The notes under the pieces were generated by a model, which was given only the letters and a program-made list of their open reading frames with translations, ran no database searches and was not told the origin of the DNA. Made by a program: the position numbers and the translations under genes. From Chloroflexota bacterium (lineage in GTDB: Bacteria; Chloroflexota; Anaerolineae; Aggregatilineales; Aggregatilineaceae), in contig JACRBK010000002.1 in the NCBI GenBank assembly GCA_016234525.1, positions 1-13,204 of the forward strand: a stretch of DNA of 13,204 nt, given 5' to 3'. Of the stretch, positions 1 to 6,339 are shown piece after piece (position 1 is the first letter of the stretch; each line of letters starts with the position of its first letter).

Positions 1-775
1 CGGCAGCATATTCCGCATCGGGATCAGGATACAGCGGTGTATAGGCGCGTTTGCGGCGCGATTCCAGGTAATCGAACACAGCCTGGTCGGGGGGAAGATA
101 CGCATTTTTTACCCCGAACTCCGCCATCATATTTGGGATCACGGCCCGCGATGCGACCGAAAGCACCGCCAACGTCTCACCCGCAAACTCGACGGATTGG
201 TACAGGCCGCCATCCGCTCCCAGATCGCCCAAAATCCGCAAGCTGAGGTCTTTGGAAGTGACCCCGGCGGACAATTTGCCCGCCAGGGTGATACGCATCG
301 CGTCGGGAACACGCACCCATAGTTCACCCGTCGCCCATAATGCCGCCATCTCCGTGCGCCCGATTCCAGCCCCAAACGCGCCCATCCAGCCGAAATGAGT
401 CGTATGGCTGTCTGCGCCGAGAATCGTTTCGCCGGGCAGCACTACGGCCTCTTCGCTGAGGACTTGATGGCAGATGCCGCGCCCGACCTCAAAAAAGTGG
501 CCGATTCCCTGTTGGCGCACCCAATCGCGGATCTCCGCGTGGTTTTGCGCGTGTTTGGTTGTTGGCGCGGGCACGGCGTGATCAAGCGTGATCGCTACGC
601 GCTCCGGGTAAACAATACGTTTCGCGCCGATGTCCTCGAAGATGCGCCGGATCGCCGCCGAGTTATCATGGCTGAGCAAAATATCTGGCGTAATATCGAG
701 GATGTCCCCGGCGCGCGCGTCCGAGAGTCCCGCTGCGCGCGCCAGGGCTTTTTCAGCAAAAGTCCGGCCTGTCAT
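1..775 (-). CDS. lysT: Homoaconitase large subunit, 3' end cut by window
   Basis: An open frame of 258 codons runs from ATG at 775 off the window edge with no stop. It belongs to the aconitase/isopropylmalate isomerase (LeuC-like) large-subunit family. Visible blocks are a DH pair near residues 65-66, GRGICHQV at 98-105 and GADSHTTHFG at 120-129, followed by a glycine-rich GAFGAGIGRTEMAALWATG stretch. The cysteines that bind the 4Fe-4S cluster in this family lie in the part beyond the edge, so cluster binding cannot be checked. By family knowledge it isomerises homocitrate to homoisocitrate together with a small subunit (LysU), which is not seen. The start overlaps the homocitrate synthase stop as ATGA, implying coupled translation. 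LeuC for leucine synthesis is the alternative; the gene neighbours favour the lysine role. Confidence 0.88.
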   Translation of the reverse strand, partial: MTGRTFAEKALARAAGLSDARAGDILDITPDILLSHDNSAAIRRIFEDIGAKRIVYPERVAITLDHAVPAPTTKHAQNHAEIRDWVRQQGIGHFFEVGRGICHQVLSEEAVVLPGETILGADSHTTHFGWMGAFGAGIGRTEMAALWATGELWVRVPDAMRITLAGKLSAGVTSKDLSLRILGDLGADGGLYQSVEFAGETLAVLSVASRAVIPNMMAEFGVKNAYLPPDQAVFDYLESRRKRAYTPLYPDPDAEYAA

Positions 776-1914
776 AACTGCACTCCTGCCGCATCACGCA
801 GCAGTTGATCCACTTCGGGCAGCGAGAGCGGCTGCACATCGGCGCGGCGTTTGACATCTTGAGTGATCGCGCGCAGCGTGCTGTCGTCCAAGCTGAGGCC
901 GAGCGTGATCGCGCGCTGCCGGACGGCATTCCAGCCGGTCAGCCGGTGGCCGATAGCCACTTCGCGCGCCAATCCAAAATCTTCCGGTCTCAAAATCTCG
1001 TAAGTCGAAGGGTCAGCCAGCACCGCTTTGGCATGAATGCCCGCCTTGTGGATAAACGCGCTCGCGCCGGTGATATAGTTGTTAAAGGGAATATCCAGCC
1101 CGCAAACCTCTGCGATCCGGCGGTCGATCCGGTTGAGCAGCGTCAGGTTGTACTTGGAAACATAGTTTCGGTTGAGCGTATACAGACGCGCGATCAACCC
1201 ACCGAGCGAGGTAATGCCGTTGCGCTCACCGATCCCCAAAATGGTTGTATCAATATGAGTCGCGCCCGCTTCGAGCGCGGCGCAGGCGTTGGCGATAGCG
1301 CACCCGCTGTCGTTGTGTCCATGAAACTCGATATCCAACCGGGTCAGGCGCACCAACTGGTGAACCATCGCGTAAACCTGATTGGGTGTGGCAACCCCCA
1401 CCGTATCGGCGACTCCCAGCCGGTTGACCAGCCCCGTATCAGCGACCGAGAGGTACACGCGCAGCAGATCAGCCTCGCGGCTGCGGAAAGTATCTTCGGT
1501 GCTGAATCGCAGGATGATGTCCGGGGCCTGCTCGCGGATATAGGTCAGCACATCAGCCGCCAGATCGACGATTTGCGAAATAGATTTGCCGTGACTGTGC
1601 TGCATCAATTGGGGTGAGGTGCCGATCACCATATCGATCCCGTGGACGCCGGTATCCAGCGCGCGCCGAGCATCGTCACGCGCACAGCGAATGTGCGTCA
1701 GGATACGGGCGTTGAATCCCTCGGCGACAATAGCGCGGATGTCGGCGTCACTTTGCGGCGAAGCGCAGGGCGAGGTCATTTCGATCATCTCGACCCCGAA
1801 TCCATCCAACAGTTCAGCAATTTCTAGTTTTTGCGCGGTGGTAAAAGTAGCTGTGCTGAATTGTTCGCCTTCGCGCAGTGTGCTTTCAATAATAGAAAAT
1901 TGGTCAAGAGACAT
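772..1914 (-). CDS. hcs: Homocitrate synthase
   Basis: This 380-aa protein is of normal family length. It condenses acetyl-CoA with 2-oxoglutarate to homocitrate, the first step of the AAA lysine pathway. It is a DRE-TIM metallolyase: ESTLREGEQF at residues 10-19, with E10 a likely metal ligand, SPCASPQSD near 48-56, RFSTEDTFRS at 136-145, the metal-binding HGH at 198-200, GIGERNGI at 227-234 and HKAGIHAKA at 289-297. The FSTEDTFR block and the long C-terminal region match fungal and Thermus homocitrate synthases rather than isopropylmalate synthase. The ATG at 1914 lies inside the 3' end of lysJ (11-base overlap), with GAGGAG 10 bases upstream. Lysine feedback inhibition is usual for this family but is not readable here. 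Re-citrate synthase and isopropylmalate synthase are less likely given the motifs and the operon. Confidence 0.94.
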   Translation of the reverse strand: MSLDQFSIIESTLREGEQFSTATFTTAQKLEIAELLDGFGVEMIEMTSPCASPQSDADIRAIVAEGFNARILTHIRCARDDARRALDTGVHGIDMVIGTSPQLMQHSHGKSISQIVDLAADVLTYIREQAPDIILRFSTEDTFRSREADLLRVYLSVADTGLVNRLGVADTVGVATPNQVYAMVHQLVRLTRLDIEFHGHNDSGCAIANACAALEAGATHIDTTILGIGERNGITSLGGLIARLYTLNRNYVSKYNLTLLNRIDRRIAEVCGLDIPFNNYITGASAFIHKAGIHAKAVLADPSTYEILRPEDFGLAREVAIGHRLTGWNAVRQRAITLGLSLDDSTLRAITQDVKRRADVQPLSLPEVDQLLRDAAGVQL

Positions 1915-3082
1915 GGCTCAGAATCTCCTCGACGGTATAGACCGCCTGCCACAAATCATCATCCGAGATCACCAGGGGGGGGAGCAAACGTAACACGGTA
2001 CGTCCCGCTGGCAGAGCCAGCACGCCGCGTGATTGCAGTTCTTTTAACACCGGGGCCACTTTGCCGCGCAGTTCCACGCCGATCATCAGCCCGCGCCCGC
2101 GCACTTCGCGCACGGTGGAATCGGGCAGGTGGGCGCGCAGATGATCCAGCGCCGCCGCGCCGCGTGACCGGGCGTTCACGATCAGATCGCTGGTTTGCAG
2201 CACGTCTAATACGGCGATTCCGGCAGCACAGGCCAGCGGATTGCCGCCAAACGTGCTGCCATGCGAAGCCGGGGGCAGCGGTTCGATCCGTTCGCCCATC
2301 AGCACCGCGCCCATCGGGACACCGCCCGCCATGCTTTTCGCGACACACAACAGATCCGGCTGAACGCCGTCGTGTTGGTGGGCGAATAACCAGCCGGTAC
2401 GCCCGAAGCCGGTTTGCACTTCGTCCAGGATCAACAGCGATCCGTTGGCGCGGCATAGGTCCAAAACAGCGCGCAGATACCCTTCTTCTGCGGAGTGAAC
2501 CCCGCCCTCGCCCTGGACCACTTCCAGGATCACGGCGGCGATAGATTCATTCAGCGCGGCGGCTAAACGCTCGATGTTGTTGTAGGGAACATGAGTCACT
2601 GCCGACAGCAGCAGCGGCGCAACCGGATCGCGGTAGCTTTTTTCCCACGTCAGGCTGAGTGCGCCCAGCGTCCGGCCATGAAAACCGCGCATCGCCGCGA
2701 CAAAACCGCTGCGCCCGGTGGTGATCTGCGCAATCTTAATCGCCCCTTCGATGGCTTCGGCTCCACTGTTGCACAGGAATACGCGCGGCATCTGCGCCGC
2801 CTGGCACAAATCAGCCTGGTAACGCGCGCGTACCGGGTTATGGAATAATTCCGGGCAGGAGATCAGATCAGCCGCCTGGCGGGTAATCGCCGCCACCACT
2901 GCCGGATGATTATGGCCCAAATTGGCCGCGCCTTGTCCGCCCACACAGTCAATATAGGATCGTCCGTCCACATCCCACAGCCGCGCCCCGTCGCCGCGCA
3001 CGATCTGCACGTCGCGTTTGACATAAGCGCCGCTGGTGTGAGCCTGTTCAACTGCCGCCAGATCAAGCACCATGCCGGACAT
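1904..3082 (-). CDS. lysJ: LysW-aminoadipate semialdehyde aminotransferase
   Basis: A class-III, PLP-dependent aminotransferase of 392 aa, close to Thermus LysJ and ArgD-type enzymes in size. It transaminates the LysW-bound aminoadipate semialdehyde with glutamate to give LysW-lysine. Visible signatures are NSGAEA at 105-110 (phosphate binding), GFHGRT at 133-138, LILDEVQTGFGRTG at 217-230 with D220 facing the PLP ring nitrogen, the Schiff-base lysine K249 in VAKSMAGG, and STFGGNPL at 276-283. The start at 3082 was chosen because GAGGTG sits 4 bases upstream; ATG at 3073 (389 aa) is possible but 13 bases from that motif. It overlaps the end of lysZ and the start of hcs. An acetylornithine aminotransferase role is the alternative; such enzymes are often bifunctional. 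Confidence 0.92.
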   Translation of the reverse strand: MSGMVLDLAAVEQAHTSGAYVKRDVQIVRGDGARLWDVDGRSYIDCVGGQGAANLGHNHPAVVAAITRQAADLISCPELFHNPVRARYQADLCQAAQMPRVFLCNSGAEAIEGAIKIAQITTGRSGFVAAMRGFHGRTLGALSLTWEKSYRDPVAPLLLSAVTHVPYNNIERLAAALNESIAAVILEVVQGEGGVHSAEEGYLRAVLDLCRANGSLLILDEVQTGFGRTGWLFAHQHDGVQPDLLCVAKSMAGGVPMGAVLMGERIEPLPPASHGSTFGGNPLACAAGIAVLDVLQTSDLIVNARSRGAAALDHLRAHLPDSTVREVRGRGLMIGVELRGKVAPVLKELQSRGVLALPAGRTVLRLLPPLVISDDDLWQAVYTVEEILSHVS

Positions 3083-3881
3083 AAGCCACCTCGCGCAGAA
3101 TATGAGTACCAGCACCATCGAGGGCCACATCCAGCGGAGTGTCGACGCGCGCATCGGCCAGAATCACTTGTGGGACCCCCGCCTGCTGTGCCGCGAGAAT
3201 CTTCTTTTTCATACGGCCTTGCGCCAGCGGTTCATAACGGCCAATCTCGGACAGCCCAAACTGCGACACAAGCGACGCAGGATCGCTGGCATCGCGCAGC
3301 AGCCCCGGCACATTACTGAGGATAATCAGGGTATCCGCTCCCAGTTCGCGGGCAATCGTCGCCGCGACCAGATCACCATCAACATTCAAACGCTCGAACT
3401 GCTCCCCAATCGCCACCGGAGCCACCACCGGAGTCAGACCCGCATTCAACAAGGTCCGCAGCAGGTGTCCGGCAGCGCCGGTGATCGTACCGGAAAAATC
3501 ATCACGAATGATCACGGGCCGTCCCTCACGGATGGCGCGGATCGCTTCTTTGCGCCGGGCGTTGATCACTTCTGGCCCGGCTAACCCCACGGCGCGCACG
3601 CCAAATCCGACCAACGTCGCTGTGAGGCGTTGGTTGACCGACGCTGCCGCCGCGCTGTAAATTTCGATCATGCGCGAGTCCGTATAACGGCTGGTATGCC
3701 CGCCAGGGCTGGTGATCGTCTGGACCGGGCAGCCGATCTGCTGAGCCAGATCATTGGCTGCCGCGCTGCATCCATGCACCAGCACCCATTGTTCGCCATC
3801 CAACACCCGCGCTGCCAAATTGCGGATCGCCAGTTCGTGTTCGATTCCGGCTCCGCCGCCTAATTTAAGAACGTGTATCAT
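3063..3881 (-). CDS. lysZ: LysW-aminoadipate kinase
   Basis: A 272-aa amino acid kinase of the ArgB/NAGK fold. It phosphorylates the side-chain carboxyl of AAA attached to LysW. Motifs: LKLGGG at 5-10 (ATP/phosphate loop, K6), VLVHGCSA at 33-40, GGHTSRYTD at 60-68, a stretch typical of the LysZ branch, LNVDGD at 165-170, and a basic RMKKKI segment at 223-228 in the place of the ArgB catalytic lysine region. The length fits LysZ and is a little short of many ArgB proteins. The start forms an ATGA overlap with the lysY stop, and the end overlaps the lysJ start by 20 bases. N-acetylglutamate kinase is the alternative, but lysW, lysX and hcs in the same operon make the lysine role much more likely. 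Confidence 0.93.
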   Translation of the reverse strand: MIHVLKLGGGAGIEHELAIRNLAARVLDGEQWVLVHGCSAAANDLAQQIGCPVQTITSPGGHTSRYTDSRMIEIYSAAAASVNQRLTATLVGFGVRAVGLAGPEVINARRKEAIRAIREGRPVIIRDDFSGTITGAAGHLLRTLLNAGLTPVVAPVAIGEQFERLNVDGDLVAATIARELGADTLIILSNVPGLLRDASDPASLVSQFGLSEIGRYEPLAQGRMKKKILAAQQAGVPQVILADARVDTPLDVALDGAGTHILREVAYVRHGA

Positions 3882-4936
3882 GGGTATATCCCTCCGAAGT
3901 CAAGCGCTGTTGTTTCTTCAAAACCACTCATCAGGTTCATGCATTGCACGGCGGACCCTGCCGCACCTTTGCCCAGGTTGTCTATCGCGCAGACAAGCGC
4001 CGCACGCCCGGTCGCCGGATCGTATTCCCAACCGACATCGGCATAATTTGTTCCACCGAGCAGGCGTGGTTCCGGGTGACGGTGCAAGCCACTTTTGTCG
4101 TGAACGACCCGCACAAACGGCTCGTTCTGCCAGACCGCCCGGTAAGCCGACCATAGATCACGATCCGTCAGCCCGGTGGGCAGCGTGGCATAAACCGCCG
4201 CCGCGATTCCGCGCACCATTTCCACGCTGGTGACCGCCATCCGCACATCAAAACTGCCGCACGGGGCGAGATTCTGCCGGACTTCGGCTTCATGGCGGTG
4301 TCCGACCAGGGCAAACGGGCGAACTACGCCGCTGCGGGCGGGGTGATGGCTAGCTTCGGTGGGGGAATTGCCGCCTTCGCTGCTGCCAACTTTAATATCG
4401 GCAAAAATGGACTGATCGGGGCGGAGCAGCCCGCCTTTGACCACGGCCCACAGCGCGAGCGTGACAGCAGTTGCGTTGCAACCTACGCCGCTGGCATAGG
4501 ACGCCCCGCGCAGTGATTCGCGGTAGAGTTCGGGCAGACCGTAGACGAACCGGCCCAACCAGTCAGGGGCGGCGTGATCGTGACCGTAGACGGCGGCATA
4601 GTGGGCCGCATCACGCAGGCGAAAATCCGCGCTGAGGTCAATGATTCGCCCGGCTAAAGAAACATAGGTGTCAAAATGCGCTTGCGCTTCGCCATGAGGG
4701 AGCGCCAGGAAAAGAATATCGCAAGGTTGTAAAACATCGCGGCTGATAAAGCGCAGCGACGTTCGCCCTCGCAGGTGGGGATGGACATAGTAGGCAAATT
4801 TGCCCACATTTCTTTCGGATGTGATCTGGGTGATCGTCACACCCGGATGCGCCAGGAGCAGCCTCAACAACTCACCGCCAGCATAACCTGACGCACCTAC
4901 TATGCCGACGGTGTACCCTAAAGGCTCGTTATTCAT
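3878..4936 (-). CDS. lysY: LysW-aminoadipyl-phosphate reductase
   Basis: A 352-aa ArgC-like NADPH-dependent reductase. It reduces the acyl phosphate made by LysZ to the semialdehyde. The N-terminus has a Rossmann signature, VGIVGASGYAGGELLRLL at 10-27. The catalytic cysteine is C153 in SGVGCNATA, where LysY proteins carry GCNAT and classical ArgC proteins usually carry PGCYPT. A histidine-rich VGHRHEAEV at 211-219 supplies the likely general acid/base. The C-terminal DNLGKGAAGSAVQCMNLM block (319-336) is typical of the family. Translation is coupled at both ends: its ATG overlaps the lysX TGA, and its TGA overlaps the lysZ ATG. Family length is normal and no damage is visible. ArgC activity as a second role cannot be excluded. 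Confidence 0.94.
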   Translation of the reverse strand: MNNEPLGYTVGIVGASGYAGGELLRLLLAHPGVTITQITSERNVGKFAYYVHPHLRGRTSLRFISRDVLQPCDILFLALPHGEAQAHFDTYVSLAGRIIDLSADFRLRDAAHYAAVYGHDHAAPDWLGRFVYGLPELYRESLRGASYASGVGCNATAVTLALWAVVKGGLLRPDQSIFADIKVGSSEGGNSPTEASHHPARSGVVRPFALVGHRHEAEVRQNLAPCGSFDVRMAVTSVEMVRGIAAAVYATLPTGLTDRDLWSAYRAVWQNEPFVRVVHDKSGLHRHPEPRLLGGTNYADVGWEYDPATGRAALVCAIDNLGKGAAGSAVQCMNLMSGFEETTALDFGGIYP

Positions 4937-5790
4937 ATGGGGACCTCTGCCACTTGGAATATAAACCGGGCGATATGTTCGGGGATGTTCACCCCAGTGG
5001 TGGTAATGCTGTTGCGAAATTCCATGGTGTGATTCACTTCATTGACCAACAGGCCCCGGCGAGGGTCTTCCAATAGATCAATCGCCAAAATACCGCCGAC
5101 CCCGCCGCTGACCGCCAGGGCAGATCGGCGGCACAAGTCCGCGATCTCTGGCGTGACAGGGCAGTTCGATGCCTGACCGCCGCGCGCGGTGTTGGTGATC
5201 CAATGCGGGGAAGTGCGGTAGATCGCGCAGATTGTCTCGGTGCCGGTGACAAAAGCGCGAATATCGCGCAGCGGCTTTTCGATATATTCCTGCACGTAGT
5301 AGGCGTGGTGGCTGATGCCGCCCAGCGTCTCTTTATGTTCGATCACGGCTTCGGCAGCATCGCGATCATTGACACGCGCCAACAGCCGTCCCCATGATCC
5401 CACCGGGGGTTTGAGTACGGCGGGATAGCCCAACCGCTCGACAGCAGCCAGCGCTGCTTCTGGGCTGAGTGCGATCTCGGTACGTGGCTGCGGCACGCCC
5501 GCCGCTTCGAGTGCCAGGGTGGTGCGGATTTTGTCGGCGCACACGCTGGCGGTTGCGTAGGAGTTGATCACGCGCACGCCCGCCGCTTCGAGCAGCAGGG
5601 ATGCGATCAATCCCGCGCTGGTGCTGATACTGCGTTCGAGCACCACATCGACCTCTGGCGCATAGCCCCCAACACGGGCGGCGATTTCGCGCTCGTCCAG
5701 GCGGCTGACAGTGACACCCAGGTTTTCGAAGGCTTCAAACAGCAGCTTTTCTTCGGTTCGTATCCGGCTGCACAGGATTCCTATCCTCAT
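4933..5790 (-). CDS. lysX: LysW-aminoadipate ligase (ATP-grasp)
   Basis: A 285-aa RimK-type ATP-grasp ligase. It joins the AAA amino group to the gamma-carboxyl of the C-terminal glutamate of LysW, protecting AAA and tethering it for the later enzymes. Motifs: VINSYATASVCADK at 74-87, VLKPPVGSWGR at 125-135 with the ATP-contacting K127, YVQEYI at 165-170, a conserved NTARGGQASNCPV at 200-212, AIDLL at 236-240 and the Mg-binding VNEVNHTMEF at 249-258. The ATG at 5790 was chosen because it gives an ATGA overlap with the lysW stop; a TTG nine bases upstream lies inside the DWGE codons of lysW and is less likely. ArgX, the glutamate-specific paralogue, is the alternative. The operon content favours AAA as substrate. 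Confidence 0.94.
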   Translation of the reverse strand: MRIGILCSRIRTEEKLLFEAFENLGVTVSRLDEREIAARVGGYAPEVDVVLERSISTSAGLIASLLLEAAGVRVINSYATASVCADKIRTTLALEAAGVPQPRTEIALSPEAALAAVERLGYPAVLKPPVGSWGRLLARVNDRDAAEAVIEHKETLGGISHHAYYVQEYIEKPLRDIRAFVTGTETICAIYRTSPHWITNTARGGQASNCPVTPEIADLCRRSALAVSGGVGGILAIDLLEDPRRGLLVNEVNHTMEFRNSITTTGVNIPEHIARFIFQVAEVPI

Positions 5791-5957
5791 TCGCCCCAAT
5801 CCTCCATCTCCATCGGCGCGGGTTCGAGCGCCAATGGCTCTACACTGACGACTTCTAGTTCCGTACCACAGTCGGCGCAGGCCAAAATTTCGCCTTGCAT
5901 CACGTTATCCGGCACCTGAATTTCTGCGCCACACTCCACACACTCAGCACGTAACAT
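5787..5957 (-). CDS. lysW: Amino-group carrier protein LysW
   Basis: A 56-aa acidic carrier protein, matching the usual size of LysW (about 54 aa). Its C-terminus is EDWGE, the hallmark of the family. The terminal glutamate takes the AAA amino group as an isopeptide, and the acidic body is recognised by the basic surfaces of LysX, LysZ, LysY and LysJ. Two CxxC pairs, C6/C9 and C27/C30, form the zinc-binding knuckle. The ATG at 5957 has an ideal AAGGAG Shine-Dalgarno 7 bases upstream. The open frame extends far upstream, but that part runs through the terminator and leader and is not expected to be translated. As first gene of the operon it would be made in the greatest amount, which suits a stoichiometric carrier. 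Confidence 0.97.
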   Translation of the reverse strand: MLRAECVECGAEIQVPDNVMQGEILACADCGTELEVVSVEPLALEPAPMEMEDWGE

Positions 5958-5964
5958 GAGATTG

Positions 5965-5970
5965 CTCCTT
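5965..5970 (-). promoter_or_regulatory. Strong ribosome binding site of lysW
   Basis: AAGGAG lies seven bases before the lysW ATG. It fixes the start at 5957 and rules out translation of the longer open frame that continues upstream. It sits only about 30 bases after the terminator U-run, so lysW is translated only from read-through transcripts. Confidence 0.88.
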
Positions 5971-6000
5971 TTCTGAACTGAACACAGAACGTACATAAAC

Positions 6001-6041
6001 AAAAAGCGCCTCTTCCGGCGATTTTGCTTGGAAGAGACGCT
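6001..6041 (-). terminator. Rho-independent terminator (attenuator) before lysW
   Basis: On the minus strand the 5' arm (6041-6030, AGCGTCTCTTCC) pairs over all 12 positions with the 3' arm (6016-6005, GGAAGAGGCGCT), with a single U-G wobble and a 13-base loop. Five T residues follow directly (6005-6001). It lies 43 bases upstream of the lysW ATG and downstream of a short lysine-rich ORF, on the same strand as the operon, so it would stop transcription before the lysine genes. The membrane gene ends 294 bases further upstream and has its own hairpin. Placement inside the leader argues for a regulated attenuator. Confidence 0.88.
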
Positions 6042-6066
6042 CAGGGTTTGGGCAAGACTGAGAACG
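6038..6066 (-). promoter_or_regulatory. Candidate antiterminator hairpin
   Basis: Minus-strand 6066-6058 (CGTTCTCAG) can pair with 6044-6038 (CTGAGCG) to give seven base pairs with a two-base bulge. This uses the first four bases of the terminator 5' arm (6041-6038), so the two structures exclude each other. The 5' strand starts 6 bases after the leader stop, so a ribosome at that stop would mask it, while one stalled at the lysine codons would leave it free. The pairing is short, so this is a proposal by eye without an energy calculation. Confidence 0.45.
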
Positions 6067-6072
6067 CCACGG

Positions 6073-6162
6073 CTAATCGCCAGAGGGCAGAGGACGCTTC
6101 TTTTTGTTCTGCTTAACTGGAAGGCACAAACAAATGATGGGGCAGGCGCTGATGTTGACCAT
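6073..6162 (-). CDS. Lysine-rich leader peptide of the lys operon
   Basis: A 29-codon ORF runs from ATG at 6162 to TAG at 6075-6073. Residues 16-24 read VKQNKKKRP, so four lysine codons (K17, K20, K21, K22) fall within six codons, at 6114-6097. The N-terminal half, MVNISACPIICLCLPV, is hydrophobic and has three cysteines. It does not look like a functional domain. The ORF ends 32 bases before an intrinsic terminator that precedes lysW, the arrangement of amino-acid leader-peptide attenuators. The ribosome site is weak: GAGAAGGGCG ends 11 bases before the ATG. An in-frame stop lies ten codons upstream, so no longer ORF exists. I infer that ribosomes stall here when charged lysyl-tRNA is scarce. 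To my recollection a leader-peptide mechanism was reported for the Thermus thermophilus lysine cluster. Confidence 0.72.
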   Translation of the reverse strand: MVNISACPIICLCLPVKQNKKKRPLPSGD

Positions 6163-6181
6163 GTAGACAGGTTCGCCCTTC

Positions 6182-6203
6182 TCGGCAGTCTAAAAAATGC
6201 CGA
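6182..6203 (-). other. Small hairpin in the lys leader RNA
   Basis: TCGGCA (6203-6198) and TGCCGA (6187-6182) form a perfect 6-bp stem with a ten-base, T-rich loop, about twenty bases before the leader-peptide ATG. It could pause RNA polymerase or affect access to the leader ribosome site, but there is no direct sign of function. Confidence 0.35.
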
Positions 6204-6214
6204 ATTTCGATCTT

Positions 6215-6232
6215 CGCTGTAAAAATACAGCG
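6215..6232. promoter_or_regulatory. Palindrome overlapping the lys promoter -10
   Basis: CGCTGT and ACAGCG are perfect inverted repeats separated by six A/T bases. The spacer covers most of the proposed -10 element and the downstream arm reaches the predicted start of transcription. This position suits a repressor operator. It could equally be a hairpin at the very 5' end of the RNA. A related but closer-spaced palindrome (TGCTGT, two bases, ACAGCA) lies upstream of the large membrane gene at 9875-9888. Confidence 0.42.
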
Positions 6233-6250
6233 TTTTAAACCTGATGTCTA
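6222..6250 (-). promoter_or_regulatory. lysWp: Candidate sigma70 promoter for the lys operon
   Basis: The -35 element TAGACA (6250-6245, five of six consensus bases) and the -10 element TATTTT (6227-6222, four of six) are separated by exactly 17 bases on the minus strand. Transcription would begin near 6215, giving an untranslated stretch of about 53 bases before the leader peptide and roughly 258 bases before lysW. No better pair was seen in the gap, but the assignment is by eye only. Confidence 0.5.
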
Positions 6251-6283
6251 TGTGAAAAATGCACAAAAGTTAAATGATAACCG

Positions 6284-6308
6284 GGGGGCGCAGAGACGCT
6301 GCACCCCC
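6284..6308 (-). terminator. GC-rich hairpin after the membrane protein gene
   Basis: On the minus strand, ten bases at 6308-6299 (GGGGGTGCAG) pair with 6293-6284 (CTGCGCCCCC) around a five-base loop, with one G-U wobble that would be a C-A mismatch in the plus-strand RNA. It begins 26 bases after the stop of the membrane gene. The bases that follow are T-rich but contain no clean U-run, so it is either a weak terminator or an mRNA-end stabiliser. Confidence 0.5.
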
Positions 6309-6315
6309 TATTCTA

Positions 6316-6339
6316 ATTTATTGCAGCCGTGCAATTAAT
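6316..6339. repeat. Degenerate copy of a 24-base palindrome, over a stop codon
   Basis: This 24-base stretch matches the perfect palindrome at 6579-6602 at 21 positions. Its core is TTGCAGCCGTGCAATTAAT. It covers the TAA stop (6337-6335) of the large membrane protein. The differences, one in an arm and two in the centre, weaken but do not destroy the dyad symmetry. Confidence 0.6.

Noticed and set aside
805..1617. Plus-strand open frame of 270 codons opposite homocitrate synthase.
   Set aside because: It lies wholly antisense to a clearly conserved enzyme gene, and its product shows no known motif. The high GC content creates such frames.
1831..2544. Plus-strand open frame of 237 codons opposite lysJ.
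   Set aside because: It is Arg/Pro-rich, antisense to a conserved aminotransferase, and has no recognisable domain.
1..5957. Reading the cluster as arginine biosynthesis (ArgX, ArgB, ArgC, ArgD) with leucine genes.
   Set aside because: Homocitrate synthase motifs, LysW with EDWGE and the Lys-rich leader all point to lysine; a secondary arginine role stays possible.
5958..6266. Open-frame extension of lysW by about 100 codons upstream.
   Set aside because: It runs through the terminator and leader peptide. The ideal ribosome site and the normal LysW length fix the start at 5957.
6033..6300. The same nine bases (AGAGACGCT) in both the terminator arm (6033-6041) and the hairpin after the membrane gene (6292-6300).
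   Set aside because: It is a short match in GC-rich hairpins and the rest of the two structures differ. Chance is enough.
5958..6334. A lysine riboswitch or T-box in the lysW leader.
   Set aside because: I saw no multi-helix L-box layout and no T-box-like antiterminator sequence. The Lys-codon ORF explains the terminator better. A covariance-model search would decide.
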